A program made the translations under genes and the position numbers. From Saccharum officinarum (Eukaryota > Streptophyta > Magnoliopsida > Poales > Poaceae): DNA of 64,000 nt. The number at the start of each line of letters is the position of its first letter. Position 1 is the stretch's first letter. The notes under the pieces are model-generated. The model made no database searches. It was not told the origin of the DNA and saw nothing but the letters and a program-made list of their open reading frames with translations. Shown here one piece after another: positions 44,336-55,859 of the stretch. The DNA is taken from contig CM036160.1 of NCBI GenBank assembly GCA_020631735.1, forward strand, positions 115,116,680 to 115,180,679. Reading direction: 5' to 3'.

Positions 44336-46425
44336 ATGGCTGACCCCGAACACCCTATCCCGTTGGCCACGGTGATCTGGTTTGGGAGTTTGAAGTTCAT
44401 GTCGCTTGGCTATGGATACGTATGGTCCTCCTCCCGCCCAGGCACCCGATCGATGAGGATTACGAGCTCTCCTAGCCTAGGGGAGCACTCCGTCGGTACC
44501 GTCGCTCTTGACAGGCGCGAGCCGCCCGACGACGATGAGCCCGGCGCAACCGCCGTCTTCACCTCACGGAGGGTGGTGGGATTCCCCGATCCGGTGCCTC
44601 TCAGCTAGACACCAACCCAAATTTCCTCATTGAGGGTCTAGGTAGTATGAGCTTGGCTGAGGGTAAGATGCCGACGGAGAATTCCGCCGCTCCCCCATCT
44701 AGTGAGACACCACCACTGCCCGGATCAACCACTCCGGCACGGGCAGCGACATCTCCATCACCGTTCCTGTTTGGGCTAGACTCGGTTGCCCGGGTGTACG
44801 CCTCCTCTGTAAGCACTAGCATGAGTGCTTACGAGGAACTCCCCGGGCACCATCTACGCTCCACTCTGGACCTCATTGCATCCACGTCGGATTCTGATTA
44901 TCTGGACTCCACGGGGACCCCAGAAACAAAACCCCGTGTGACCGTTTCTCAGCGTCGCGACCGCGGAGGCGGTTTGCAACGGCCTCACATTCCCCCGTCA
45001 TACTACTACTTTGGCGCTCCTGACTCTGACTCGACTGATGACACCTACGATCCGACCCACGAATGCTTCAACATCGACGTTGAGAGCACGTCAGAATCGG
45101 AGGACGAAGAGCCAGTCGAAGGAAGGCATACGCCACCTCATGTCGAGCTCCCTACCGAACGGGACGAGGCTCAATTCCTTGCGGATCAAGGAATGCAGCT
45201 CGAACAAATCCACGAGTTGCAGGACAGGCTCGACGAGGAATGAGAAAACCTGCACTTGCTCCAACAAACCCTCGAGCGTGAGCGCGTGGCACACGCACTT
45301 GGCGGAAGAGCTCGAGAGAGGGCTCGCGACATCAACCGTCGCATCAACGAGGACCGGGTGGTCGACCCCCCAGTTTTCGCTCGAGCCAGCCAGAACGTCG
45401 TCGCTGCCGCTATGCTCCTCCGCAACATGCCCGAGCCATCAAACCCCGACGCTCGTCGGGCTCGAGATGAAATCCGAGAACTCCTTGAGACCGCTGCCAT
45501 GCAGCAGGCCGAGAGCTCTGCCTCGAGGCGACGCGAGCCCGCCTCGGAGCGGCTCGTCGAGCCCTCCTGATAGGAGAGAGAGGCCTCAGTTCATCCCGAG
45601 CCTGCCCGGCGAAACCGGGTAGCTCCTACCTCTGAGCCCATCGCCAACGACCGCGAACCTCGAGACACCCATGGCAACATCGTCGAGCGCCACACGCGCA
45701 AGCACGGTGACGGCGTGGCTCGAGGCTACCATGTACACAGGGGTGGACGCTACGACAACTCAGAAGATCGTAGCCCTTTACCCGAGCCCCCGGGTCCTCG
45801 GGTCTTCAGTAAGGCTATCCGCGAGACAATACTCCCGGCTCGGTTTTGCCCTCCCACGACTCTCACCAAGTACAACGGCGAAACCAAACCCGAACTTTGG
45901 CTCGCCGATTTCCGCTTGGCATGTCAGCTGGGCGGGGCCACCGACGACCGGGTCATCATCCGACAACTCCCCCTGTTCTTCTCCGACACCGCTTGAGCCT
46001 GGCTCGAGGATCTTCCACCTCGACAGATCCACGACTAGGATGATCTCGTGAGGGTGTTCGAGGGAAATTTTAAGGGGACCTACATGCGCCCTGACAACTC
46101 ATGGGACCTCCGGAGTTGCAAGCAAAAACTAGGTGAATCCCTCCGGGATTACATCCGGCACTTCTCCAGGCAGGGCACCGAGCTCCCCAACGTCACTAAC
46201 TCTGACGTAATTATGGCCTTCCTCTTTGGAACTACCTGCAAGGAGTTGGTTCGAGAGTTGGGCCGTAACACCCCACTCACTGCCAATAGATTGATGGATA
46301 TCGTCACAAACTTTACCGCCGGCGAAGAGGCAGTTGGTGCCATCTTTGGTGGTGAAGGGAGACAAAAAGCCGACGATCCCACGGGCTCCAGCCGGGGCTC
46401 CAAGACCAAACAAGCCGACAATCTG
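44336..46425 (+). pseudogene. gag: Gag pseudogene of Tat-2
   Basis: It starts MADPEHPIPLATVIW, as in Tat-1. Stops lie at 44606, 45241, 45568, 45994 and 46036, and a frame change lies between 44336 and 44647. The capsid-like region ([30 protein letters not shown]) is readable at 46048-46350. It ends in a deletion near 46416-46425 that removes the Cys/His cluster, protease and most of RT and joins directly to RT-end sequence. No functional Gag is expected. Confidence 0.88.
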
Positions 46426-48620
46426 GTAGATGACCTTAACATCGTGTTCGAGTGCCTCCGGGCAAAAAACATCAAGCTCAATCCCGAGAAGTGCGTCTTT
46501 GGCATTCCTCGAGGTATGCTTTTGGGGTTCATCGTGTATAGGCATGGCATCGAAGCCAACCTAGAAAAAATCACTGCAATAACCAAGATGGGCCCCATCC
46601 GAGATCTAAAGGGCGTACAGAGGATCACTGGCTGCTTGGCGGCACTCAGCCGTTTCATTTCGCGTCTCGGCGAAAAAGCGCTCCCTCTGTATCGCCTCCT
46701 GAAGAAATCGGAGCATTTTTCATGGACCCTCGAGGCCAAAGAAGCTCTCACAAAACTCAAAGCCACACTCTCTAATTCACCAATTCTCGTCCCTCCGACC
46801 CCAGGGGAGCCGCTCCTACTTTATATCACCACGACGTCACAAGTAGTCAGCGCGGTCCTGGTTGTCGAGAGGGCCGAGGAAGCACATGCCTTGCTCGTCC
46901 AGAGGCTGGTCTATTTCATTAGCGAGGTACTCTCGGAAACCAAGGTACGATACCCGCAAATCCAGAAGCTGCTATATGCTGTCGTCTTGACGCGGCGCAA
47001 ACTCCGTCACTACTTCGAGGGTCACCCGGTTACTGTGGTTTCTTCTTTCCCCTTGGGAGAGATAGCCCAGAACCGAGAAGCCTCGGGTAGTATTACCAAG
47101 TGGGCAGTCGAGCTCATGGGCGAGACCCTATCTTATGCGCCGCGCAAAGCTATTAAGTCACAGGTATTAGCGGACTTCCTGGCTGAGTGGACCGACACCC
47201 AACTCCCCCCGGCACAGCTCTAAGCTAAGCTGTGGACCATGTACTTCGATGGGTCGTTGATGAAAATAGGAGCAGGCGTGGGTTTGCTCTTCATCTCGCC
47301 CCTCGGGGTTCACATGCGCTACGTCATCCAGCTTCATTTTCCTATGTCAAATAACGTCACCGAATATGAGGCGCTCGTCACAGGGCTGAGAATTGCCATC
47401 GAGCTCGGGGTACGACACCTTGACGTTCGAGGTGACTCCCAACTCGTGATCGATCAGGTCATGAAGAGCTCGAGCTGCCGCGACCCCAAGATGGAAGCCT
47501 ACTGCCAAGAGGTGCGGCGCCTCGAGGACAAGTTTCACGGCCTTGAGCTCAATCACATCGCACGCAGGTATAATGAGGCCACCAATGAACTGGCGAAAAT
47601 CGTGTCCGGTCGAACTATAGTTCCACCAGACGTTTTCACGAAAGATCTCCAGCGGCCATCCGTCAACCATAGGCAGGACGGAGGGGTCGACGGGACGTCA
47701 CTTGACCCCCCACCTGAGGCAGAAGCCCCCTCGATCGGGGCTGAAGCCATGCAGGTGGAAGGCTCGACCCCACCATCTGACCTCGAGCCTGACTGGCGTG
47801 TTCCGTACCTCGATTATCTTATCCGAGGGGACCTCCCCTCAGACAAGACCGAGGCTCAACGGATCGCTCACCGGGCCAAAACCTTTGTGATCCTTGGCGA
47901 CAGTAGGGAGCTGTACCGCCGCAGCCCTACTGGCATCCTCCAACGCTGCATCACAAATGAGGAAGGTAGAGACCTGCTCGACGATCTACACTCGGGGGCT
48001 TGTGGTCACCACGCAGCGCCTCGAACCCTTGTCGGAAATGCTTTCCGACAAGGATTCTATTGGCCAACCGTGATCTCCGACGCTGTCAAGCTAGTACGCT
48101 CCTGTAAAGGATGCCAGTACTATGCGAGACAGATCCATCTTCCAGCACATACCCTGCAAACCATTCCCATCACGTGGCCATTTGTCGTCTAGGGGCTTGA
48201 CCTTGTCGGGCCTTTGAAAAGGACAACCGGCGGCTTCACCCACTTGCTCGTTGCCATCGACAAATTCTCCAAGTGGATCGAGGCCTGCCCTATCACCAGT
48301 ATCAGGTCCGAGCAAGCTGTGCTCTTTTTCACCAATATTATCCACTGCTTTGGGGTTCCCAACTGTATCATCACGGACAACGGCATCCAGTTCACTGGTA
48401 AAAAGTTTCTGGAATTCTGTGACAACCACCACATCCGTGTGCTCTAGTCCGCCGTCGCTCATCCAAAAACAAATGGCCAAGTGGAACGTGCCAATGGCAT
48501 GGTCCTGCAAGGCCTGAAACCTAGAATCTTTGACAAGCTAAACAAACATGAGAAAAGATGGGTTGCCGAGCTCCCCTCGGTCCTATGGAGCCTAAGAACA
48601 ACGCCGAGTCGAGCCACGGG
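46426..48620 (+). pseudogene. pol: Pol pseudogene of Tat-2: RT end, two RNase H domains, integrase start
   Basis: 46426-46700 is the RT connection/thumb ([38 protein letters not shown]). 46720-47060 is the usual gypsy RNase H, diverged. After a TAA at 47221 the same frame continues into a second, archaeal-type RNase H at 47239-47620: acidic residues in YFDGS, TEYEAL and GDSQLV. An H2C2-type integrase zinc finger follows (HSGACGHH...CKGCQYY, 47988-48120). The integrase core begins after a TAG at 48190 (AIDKFSKW; ITDNGIQF), passes another TAG near 48445, and contains the glutamate of NGQVERANG. It is cut at 48620 by the next element. Confidence 0.88.
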
Positions 48621-51600
48621 TGTAACACTCCGGTGTTACGCAAGCATTTGTATGGCAATCTATGCATGGCATTTCATATCATCATAATCATACATGTTAA
48701 TATTATAATTTGAGTGAAATAAAAGCTTAGAAAGTGGTATTTGAGATGTAATATATTAATGTGCTGATCACATTCCATCAAAATTTTGCAACTACAAATC
48801 TTATATCACTTAGAACTATAGTTCAATTTTTGGAAGCAACTAGATGACTCAAAGTTTTGTCAAAAAAACTTATTCAAAAATATTAATTAAAATATTCAAA
48901 AATACTCCCTATTTTAGCTTTTATTCTTCAATTCAAAATCTATTGGGAATTTTTAGTTGGCCCCTTAATCAAAGTTGTAGAGAATTAAATTCTAAGCAAC
49001 TTTTATTTTTGGGTCAATTCTAGAAAATGTCTTCTTCTTGTTCAAAATAGGGTTTGAAATCTGTGTTTGAATTTGATTTGAAATGAAAAATTTGAAAAAA
49101 AACCAGCTTAGCAGGCCGCCGCCTCGGAATCGGCCCGCTGGCCGAATCGGCCCGCGCCACTCCCGCGCGCACGCCCGCGTCCGCCTCCACCGCGGCCCGG
49201 CCCAGCCAGCCCCCTCTCCCTTCTTCCCGCCCGCGCGCGCGCACGCTGGCGCCCCGGCAGCAAACGCCCGTCGTGTGGCGGCCGCATGCCGGCGACGCCA
49301 CCGCATGGCCGCTGTGGACCCCGCGCCCGCGCTCCACTTCAAAAACGACCGAGCACCTGGTCTCCCTTCCATTTCCGCCTCTCCTGCTCCCTTTCTTCCT
49401 CCCTCTGGTGAAAACCGCAGCGGAACACCGCTCGCCACCGAGCTCCGCCACCGTCATCGCCCTGTTCCGGCACCGGTGGACCACCTCCATCCAATTGCCC
49501 GTGCACGAGGCTCCGCCCCATCCTCCCCTCCTCCGAACGAGTGTCGCCTTCTCCTTGTTTGCCCCGGTAGGGCTCAATTTTTCCCTCGCCTCGCCGCGCC
49601 ACCGCCACGGTGCCGTCGAGCCCGTGCTCCGCCACCGCCTCGCTCGCCCTATCTCTGCCCTCCCGTGTCTCCTTCACGCGTTCGCCACTCTCTTGCGAGC
49701 GTTTTGTGCACCTTAGCTGGTCGCGGTTTGGCCGGAGCCGGCCATTGGCCGTCGGCCACCGCCACGCCGTCGCGGCTCCGAACGCCGACGAGGGCGCCCT
49801 GTCTCCCCCCGTCGGTCGTCACTGGGCCACGCCCTGTGGGCCGCGCCTCCGAGCGGGCCTGCTCGCTCGTTTTCCCCCGCGTGCGTGGACCAGGCTGAGA
49901 ACGGCCATAGGCCGGATTGATTCCACGGGCCGGCCCAGTTTTAATAATAAAAACCGTTTTCTGTTTTCTTTTATTATTCTTGATGAAAATGCTTTGGAAA
50001 ATTTCTTAGCAGTCATTTTAGCTCCAAAAATTGTGAAATAAATTTATCTAGATTCATTGGAACCAGATCTACAATCTTAAAATATTGCATGTCATTTTTG
50101 GAATACTTTTCTATAGAGCTTTAATTAATTCTTAATATTGCTGATATCTTGTAAAATAGCTAGTAAATCCTATATGTATCAGAAAAATATGATTTTAAGT
50201 TTGTTAATCTTCATATATCATGTACTTACTAGGAAAAATATGTTTCATGCATGTGCTGTGGAAAACTTTGGAGAAGTAGTTCAAGTGCCTTTAATGGCTG
50301 ATTTTTGTTATTTTTGCTAGAGAGCAAACTTTGTATAAAACATGCATGTGATAATTTTTGTATAGTCATTATATTCCATAAAGAACATAGAAAAAATATT
50401 AATTCTGTTGTTTGACACTTTTCATAGTACAAAGTAATTTCATGCTCATTTTTATGCTATAGCTTGTCATTTTTGTATAGGATAGTTTACTTATCCAAAT
50501 GCCATGAAATTTTTATGGTAGTCTGTTTAGAGTAGTATTATGCTAGTGTAATTTTCTTAGATTTTTAGGAGCATCAGAAATATATGTTGCTATTCAAACC
50601 TATTATTACTTAGGGTTTAAGCAAGTGTTGCTTTAAGTGTGATTAAGAAATTAGTAAAGCTTTGGTGTATCTTTGAAGCATTTCATAAGATAGGTTAACT
50701 TAACATAATAGTAGTAGAAGAGAATGCAGTAGATGACATGTGCTTGTAGTGTATAGTTTTTTGGATGATGTTGACTACCTTGCATTTCAACATATTCATT
50801 GCATTTATCTCCTTCGATGCACACTTGTATAATCATTTACGTGCATTGCATCATACAGGATCGCAAACCGAGAACCCAGTCATCTTACTCGAGGAGCCAG
50901 AGGAGCAGATCGAGGTGCAGCAGCAGGAGGTGGCAGAAGCCGAAGAAGAGGTCGGTGAAGATCTCCCGGAGTGCCCCGATCACTGTCCGAGCTCCTTCGA
51001 GAGAGGCAAGCCCCGGAGCATTTCTCTCTTGGTTTGCAAATAATTTATTATTAACTTTACTTAATTTGATGCATTACGTTTAGGAGTTGTTTGCAAACGT
51101 TGCTGCATTATACCTTGCTTACCTTTGTTATACCATATCCTTGTTACCCTGGTATCCGCAGTCGAGTCAATGCTTAGCTGGCTTAGACCGGTAGAAGTCG
51201 GGTGATTTCCTGTCACCTACGAGCTATAGGTGGTTACCTGGATCTGCTTGGTTGACTATGAAGTCATGGTATAACTAAGTGTGAAATGAATTTGAGACCG
51301 GGCAGAAACTTGCAGGGTTTCGGACTGTAGTGTTTTCCGTCGGTGTCGATTAAGGACCGTCTGTTGTTGTCCCTCAGGTCATGTTGAACGCATGCCTCTC
51401 ATTTAGCTGGTCGGATAAAGTACCTTCTGACCGCGAAACTGGGAGATTATTCGGGCCGAGTGAATTGCCCGCAACGCACTGTACCAGAGCAGTAGTGGCA
51501 GGATACGGGGGCGCGATGATAAGGCCAAAGAGCAGTCGGGCGGCCCCCGGGTACAAGTGGTTCCTGGCAAGCTCGATACTTTACCTGAATGGTTGACTCG

Positions 51601-52476
51601 GTGACCAACACCTCACTTTAGCGGGTGAGTGAGGTTTGTGTGAGGAATAACTTACCAGCTGGTTAATAATCGATTCGAATCGCCATCGTTCACTGGATAG
51701 TGAACACTTGACTTGAGCTACTTCATCGTAGTAATATTGATGAATCACTTGGATAGTTATGTGAAAGATGACATGATAACTACTGTTAATGATCAATGGT
51801 AATCCTTACTTGCTTAATTACATGTTACTCTAGCACCATTGCAAACATAGTTGGCAGGGTAATAAAGAATTAATTACTGCATGCTTTTGGAAAGGAGTTG
51901 CTAAGTTAAAAATGCTTTTCTTGCAAATGAGTCAGCTATCCCACCAGAAAGCCTATCATGTTTCCTTGGTGTCTCTTATTTCTGGTTTATGACGGGTAAG
52001 TCTAGCTGAGTACCTTCTTGTACTCAGGACTTTGTTCCCACTTGTTGCAGATGGACAGATATACTATGGCTATTGTATCAACTGTCTCTATCCTGCAATG
52101 GACGAAGCATAGGACCATGGGCAATGGTCATTCGTTACTTCTCGTCTGATGCTTTTGCTGGAGATGATCACAAGCTGGCACTTTATTCCAAAATGTTGTG
52201 TGTGTGCGTGATTTGAACTACCGCTTCTGCTACTTTTAGTCAAACCTGGTTTGTAATAACTATGTTTAAACTCCGATGTATTTTATGTCATGAACTTTTA
52301 TATAACTTATGATGGTAACCGTTAAACTTAGTACGATCTTGGCTGTTATGAGAAATGGTTTGAAATCCGTTGAGATTTCACGGACTACCGGGTTATGCGG
52401 GCTTAAGTTTGTTGAATTGTCCTTCCGTTGGATGATTTTCCTACTTAATTTCGTATAATTGGGCGGTTCTGTTACA
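48621..52476 (+). repeat. 5' LTR of the Tekay-like element, 3.86 kb
   Basis: TGTAACA...TGTTACA ends are inverted repeats. It is mostly AT-rich, with one GC-rich island at about 49120-49950. Compared with 60435-64000, differences are scattered substitutions and a few small indels. Open frames in the GC island occur on both strands and in several frames and look compositional. Confidence 0.92.
49120..49950. other. GC-rich, CpG-rich island inside the LTR
   Basis: The segment is dense in CCGCC, GCGCGC and CGCC words and flanked by AT-rich DNA. The matching island in the 3' LTR is at about 60940-61760. Frames up to 271 codons (49083-49898) are rich in P, A and R, have no domain, and occur on both strands. 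It may hold the LTR promoter (inference). Confidence 0.55.
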
Positions 52477-52478
52477 GC

Positions 52479-52490
52479 TGGTATCGGAGC
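52479..52490 (+). other. Primer binding site, initiator tRNA-Met type
   Basis: TGGTATCGGAGC begins two bases after the LTR. It differs by one base from the TGGTATCAGAGC complementary to the 3' end of plant initiator tRNA-Met. Confidence 0.88.
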
Positions 52491-53264
52491 ATGGTTTAGC
52501 GTGATTACTGTTCATAAGTGTATTTAAAACCAAATTTTATTTAAAAAGTGTGATTTTAAAACTAAATGTGTGCCAGTGGTCATATCCTGTATGCCCAGTT
52601 AAGGACTCTAGGTGGCTATTTAAGTACTAACTTGGGGTTTTTGCACCATATTTCTCTTTCGTTGCTCATACGGCGTGCTATTATATGAGTGCCACTTAAT
52701 TGAGTGGTAATGTATGGATCAGTTACCTCTACGCTTTGGTAAGTGTGAGCTGTGAGAGCATGATCGGATACACCGCCGATCTAGGGAGAGTACTTATATG
52801 ATACTAGAATAATTACATGTTGTACACATATTTTTATGAAAGTATCGCATGTGTGGGTGTTCCGTCCGTTGAGGCGATGTCGTCAATAGGACGATGTGTG
52901 TGGGTAGTTACTACCGTTGTACACGCATCTGGGGATTCGTGTAGAGCGCGTAGGTAGATTTACTGCTTTCATGTATTCATGGGGAATGGGCTGAAATGAA
53001 TTTTCTGCAGGTACATAACAGCGTTTGTCGTGTAGATCGAATTAGTTACGTATATGAGAGATCGTTTGTATGCCACCAAATTCATCGTTAGATGTCTTTA
53101 TTTTCTAAGTTTGTGAGAACGTAAGACTCGCGCATGCATCATACTGCCTGAGCATTTCATTCATAACCTGCATTCCTCCCCTTATAAAAGGATTATCCCA
53201 GTTTGATAAAAGTGACATCAACTTAAAATATGTCTCACCGGATAATTTAAAACTTGTGCTACAG
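52491..53264 (+). other. Untranslated leader with candidate splice donor
   Basis: No long open frame. GGTAAGTGTGA at 52738-52748 is a strong donor match. Two acceptor-like CAG sites directly precede ATG codons: GCTACAG at 53258-53264 before the H3-tail ORF, and TATGCAG at 54591-54597 before gag. Splicing to one or the other could choose which protein is made (inference). Confidence 0.45.
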
Positions 53265-54240
53265 ATGGCCCGCACGAAGAAGACTGCCCGTAAGTCCACT
53301 GGTGGAAGAGCACCCCGTCACCAGATGGCCCCGTGGGAACGCCGCAGCACGGACACTTTTCTAAGTGAGTTTGGCATGCCCACCTTGCTTTGGAGAGTGC
53401 TCCATGATGTGGGGGTACCCAGAGGGTCAAGAGCCGGTGTACTCTTGGAATGAGAGCCAGCTAGCTGAGGATGGACTTGCAATAGTGGAAATCACCGTCC
53501 CTGCCCTTGGTGATGCACCAGAATGGGTTGGTTGGCATTTGGAGTTTGAAGGACGCACTCCAGTTGAGGCTGCAGAGGGTGCAGCCTTTCACGTCATCCG
53601 AGACATAATGAGCATGTTTCCTAATGAGTTGGCAGCAGCTTTGGCAGGTACCTTCCCGAGAGATGATCCTCGTGATGCCATTTGGGTGCAACCGCAAGGA
53701 AGTGCCCTGGTTAGTGGCCCAAGTGAAGGACAGGCTAGCGACAACCACACGATGAGTGCCATGTATGCAGCCATCAGAGCATACCAGGGTCTTGAGAATA
53801 CCTATTGGACCTTGACTGGTCTAAGAGGTGATGATCGGCTTGAATCAAGGAAGCAGAAGAAGAAGCAAGCACGTGCTATAGCTAGCTTGCAGGAGCAGTT
53901 GGCCGACATGAGCTTGCAGCGAGATCGGGCTCTCGAGAGAAGTAAGAGTGCTATGCAGCGGGTGCAGACGTTGACTCAGGCCAACAGAAATGCAGACCGC
54001 ATGATGGGACAGCTAGTGCAGGAAAGGAATGAAGCCTATAACGAGAGGGACCTTCTCAGGCAAAGGGTCGAGGAGCTAGAAGGGTATAACGCCAACTTGC
54101 ATGAAGAGTTCCATGCCCTCTACAACGGGATAGGCCCGTATGCTCCTCCAGACGCCGCCCAGATGGACGTCGACGACGACGCCGCTACTGATGGTAGCGA
54201 TGGTGACGCCTCCGACCTCGACGACGGCCCCAAGGAGTAG
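53265..54240 (+). CDS. Extra ORF upstream of gag with a histone H3-like N-terminal tail
   Basis: The first 20 residues, MARTKKTARKSTGGRAPRHQ, match the H3 tail closely: A1-R2-T3-K4, T6-A7-R8-K9-S10-T11-G12-G13, A15-P16-R17 and Q19 are kept. Q5 is K, K14 is R and K18 is H. No histone fold follows. A globular region (about 65-180: YSWNESQ, GWHLEFEGRTPVEAAEGAAF) is followed by a coiled coil (about 190-285) and an acidic tail (MDVDDDAA...SDLDDGPKE). A run of five G at 53411-53415 breaks the frame; both flanking frames are open, the product would be about 324 residues, and a one-base homopolymer error is the simplest reason. An ORF0 before gag has been reported, as I recall, for the related rice elements RIRE3/RIRE8; I do not know whether those carry this tail. 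Function unknown; chromatin-reader binding is inference. Confidence 0.75.
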
Positions 54241-54597
54241 GCTAGTTGCCTTGCGTTAGTGATAGGCTTTATCGCGATGGCCTTCTTTTGGTTCCCATGT
54301 ATCGTGTTGTATCCTGTTCGATCTTGAGACTGGCGATCTTTTGGATCTTAGTTGTGTATGTGATGCTTGAACGCATGAAAGTCCAGTGTATGTATGCTGG
54401 CAACGTGGTTGTATGGAACGCGATGTTGCATTCAAAGTAATTTGATTAGTCATGTTGTTTTAATTGGAATGTGATTATTGTGCCTCTGTCTTATTGCATG
54501 ACTTGTTCTCTCCAATAAATTCAGTATGGCATGATTGTTCATTCAGATACAATTACTACCACTTCGCTCAATTATTACTTGTTGCTGAAATATGCAG
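54241..54597 (+). other. Spacer between the H3-tail ORF and gag
   Basis: AT-rich, no conserved frame. Ends at TATGCAG directly before the gag ATG. Confidence 0.5.
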
Positions 54598-55859
54598 ATG
54601 GCAAACACTCGCCGTGCCACATATGAGGCCGCTAAAACTGGTGGCAACGGTGCAGGGGCTGGTGGGGGTGGTGCAAACAACGTCAACCACTAGGAGCCAC
54701 AGCCAGAGCCACAATTGCCCCCTCCTCCACCGCTCACTGCAGAAGTGTTCTTCACACAGTTCCTTGGAAGCTAGCACAACGCTGAGCAGTCACAAAAGAA
54801 TATGGAAGATTTTCTGCGTACCATTGCTGGAAATGTTCAGAGAGGAAATAATCAAGGTGGTGGCCATGGAGTGAACCAGTATAGCAATTTCAAGGATTTC
54901 ATAGATACTAGGCCACCTATTTTTAAGGAAGCAGCCGAGCCACTCGACGCTAAAGAATGGATCAACACTATGGAAGACAAGTTCCATGTGTTGAGACTGA
55001 CAGAAGTTCTGAAAACAGAATATGCTGCACATCAGCTACATGGACCGGTAGGGATGTGGTGGAAGCATCAACGCACCACCTATCCTCCCAATGCCCAGAT
55101 TACTTGGAGAGAATTCACTGAAGCGTTTAAGGGAGCTTATATTCCCCCAGGGTTGGTTGAGATGAAGCTCGGAGAGTTCTTAGCCTTAATTCAGGGTACC
55201 AAGACTGTAACACAGTATTTGCATGCATTTAACAACTTGTGCCGCTATGCTCCAGACATGGTCGACACAGATGCAAAGAGAATTGCTAGTTTCAAGAGAG
55301 GGTTAAGTCCGAAGATGATGAAGCATGTGGGTACCAATACCCGCGCCAGGTTCAATGACTTTGTCAGTGATTATTTGAAACAAGAAAAGAACAACAACGC
55401 CTACACTGCATCCAAGAATCACAAGAGGGTGTTTGAGTCAGGACCATCACAGTCCAGAGTTGTCACTGCAAATCATCTTTCTTATCGTCCGTCCTCACCT
55501 GGTGCAAGGTTCAGGCCTCCACAGCATAAAACTCAGAACTACAAGGGACCACAGAAGCCGTACAAGATGGCCGTGCCACCAGCAAAGATCACCGCAGCTG
55601 CAGAACAAAGCAACTCCAAGGGAGCAATAAGATCTGCTGGTATAGTGAAGGGGCCCTGCTACAATTGTGGTCAGCCAGGCCACTTTTCAAAGTTCTGCCC
55701 TTATCCGCCTAGAAAGAAGCAACAGACTTACACTGCCCGTGTACACCATACCACCGTTGATGAGATTCCTGAAGGAGAACCTGTAACTGCCGGTAAGTTT
55801 CTTATTAACCATCACCCTGCAGTTGTTCTATTTGATTCTAGATCCTCCATTCTTTTATG
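54598..55859 (+). pseudogene. gag: Gag and protease start of the Tekay-like element
   Basis: ATG at 54598 begins MANTRRATYEAAKTGG. TAG stops at 54691 and 54772 interrupt the N-terminal P/Q-rich part; from 54802 the frame is open for 352 codons. The capsid-like Gag domain (about 54900-55390) includes AKEWINTMEDKFHVL, WREFTEAFKGAYIPPG and FKRGLSPKMMKHVG. A CCHC zinc knuckle, CYNCGQPGHFSKFC, is at about 55660-55700. The protease begins near 55790, but its active-site triplet reads D-S-R (normally D-S/T-G) near 55838. One base appears missing near 55843-55850, shifting the frame into the next segment. The nucleocapsid is intact; the protein as a whole would not be made without suppression. Confidence 0.88.

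Larger units (their letters stand above)
43160..48620 (+). mobile_element. Second Tat-type Ty3/gypsy element (Tat-2), 5' part only
   Basis: It consists of a 5' LTR, primer-site region, gag remnant, pol remnant with two RNase H domains, and integrase up to residue 'SRATG'. There the Tekay-like element begins. The 3' remainder is predicted beyond the right window edge. A further partial LTR start at 42573-43112 belongs to the tandem duplication. A second RNase H after the normal one is a mark of the Tat lineage. Confidence 0.88.

Noticed and set aside
49083..49898. 271-codon frame in the chromovirus LTR, and its copy at 61095-61862
   Set aside because: It lies in an LTR island with open frames on both strands and three phases, and the composition explains it.
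53411..53415. Programmed frameshift in the H3-tail ORF
   Set aside because: The break is a simple extra G in a G run in a draft long-read assembly, with no slippery heptamer or obvious downstream structure. A sequencing or single-base mutation is simpler.
53265..53453. Genuine histone H3 gene
   Set aside because: Only the first 20 residues resemble H3. The alpha-N helix and histone fold are absent, and the ORF sits between a retrotransposon primer site and gag.
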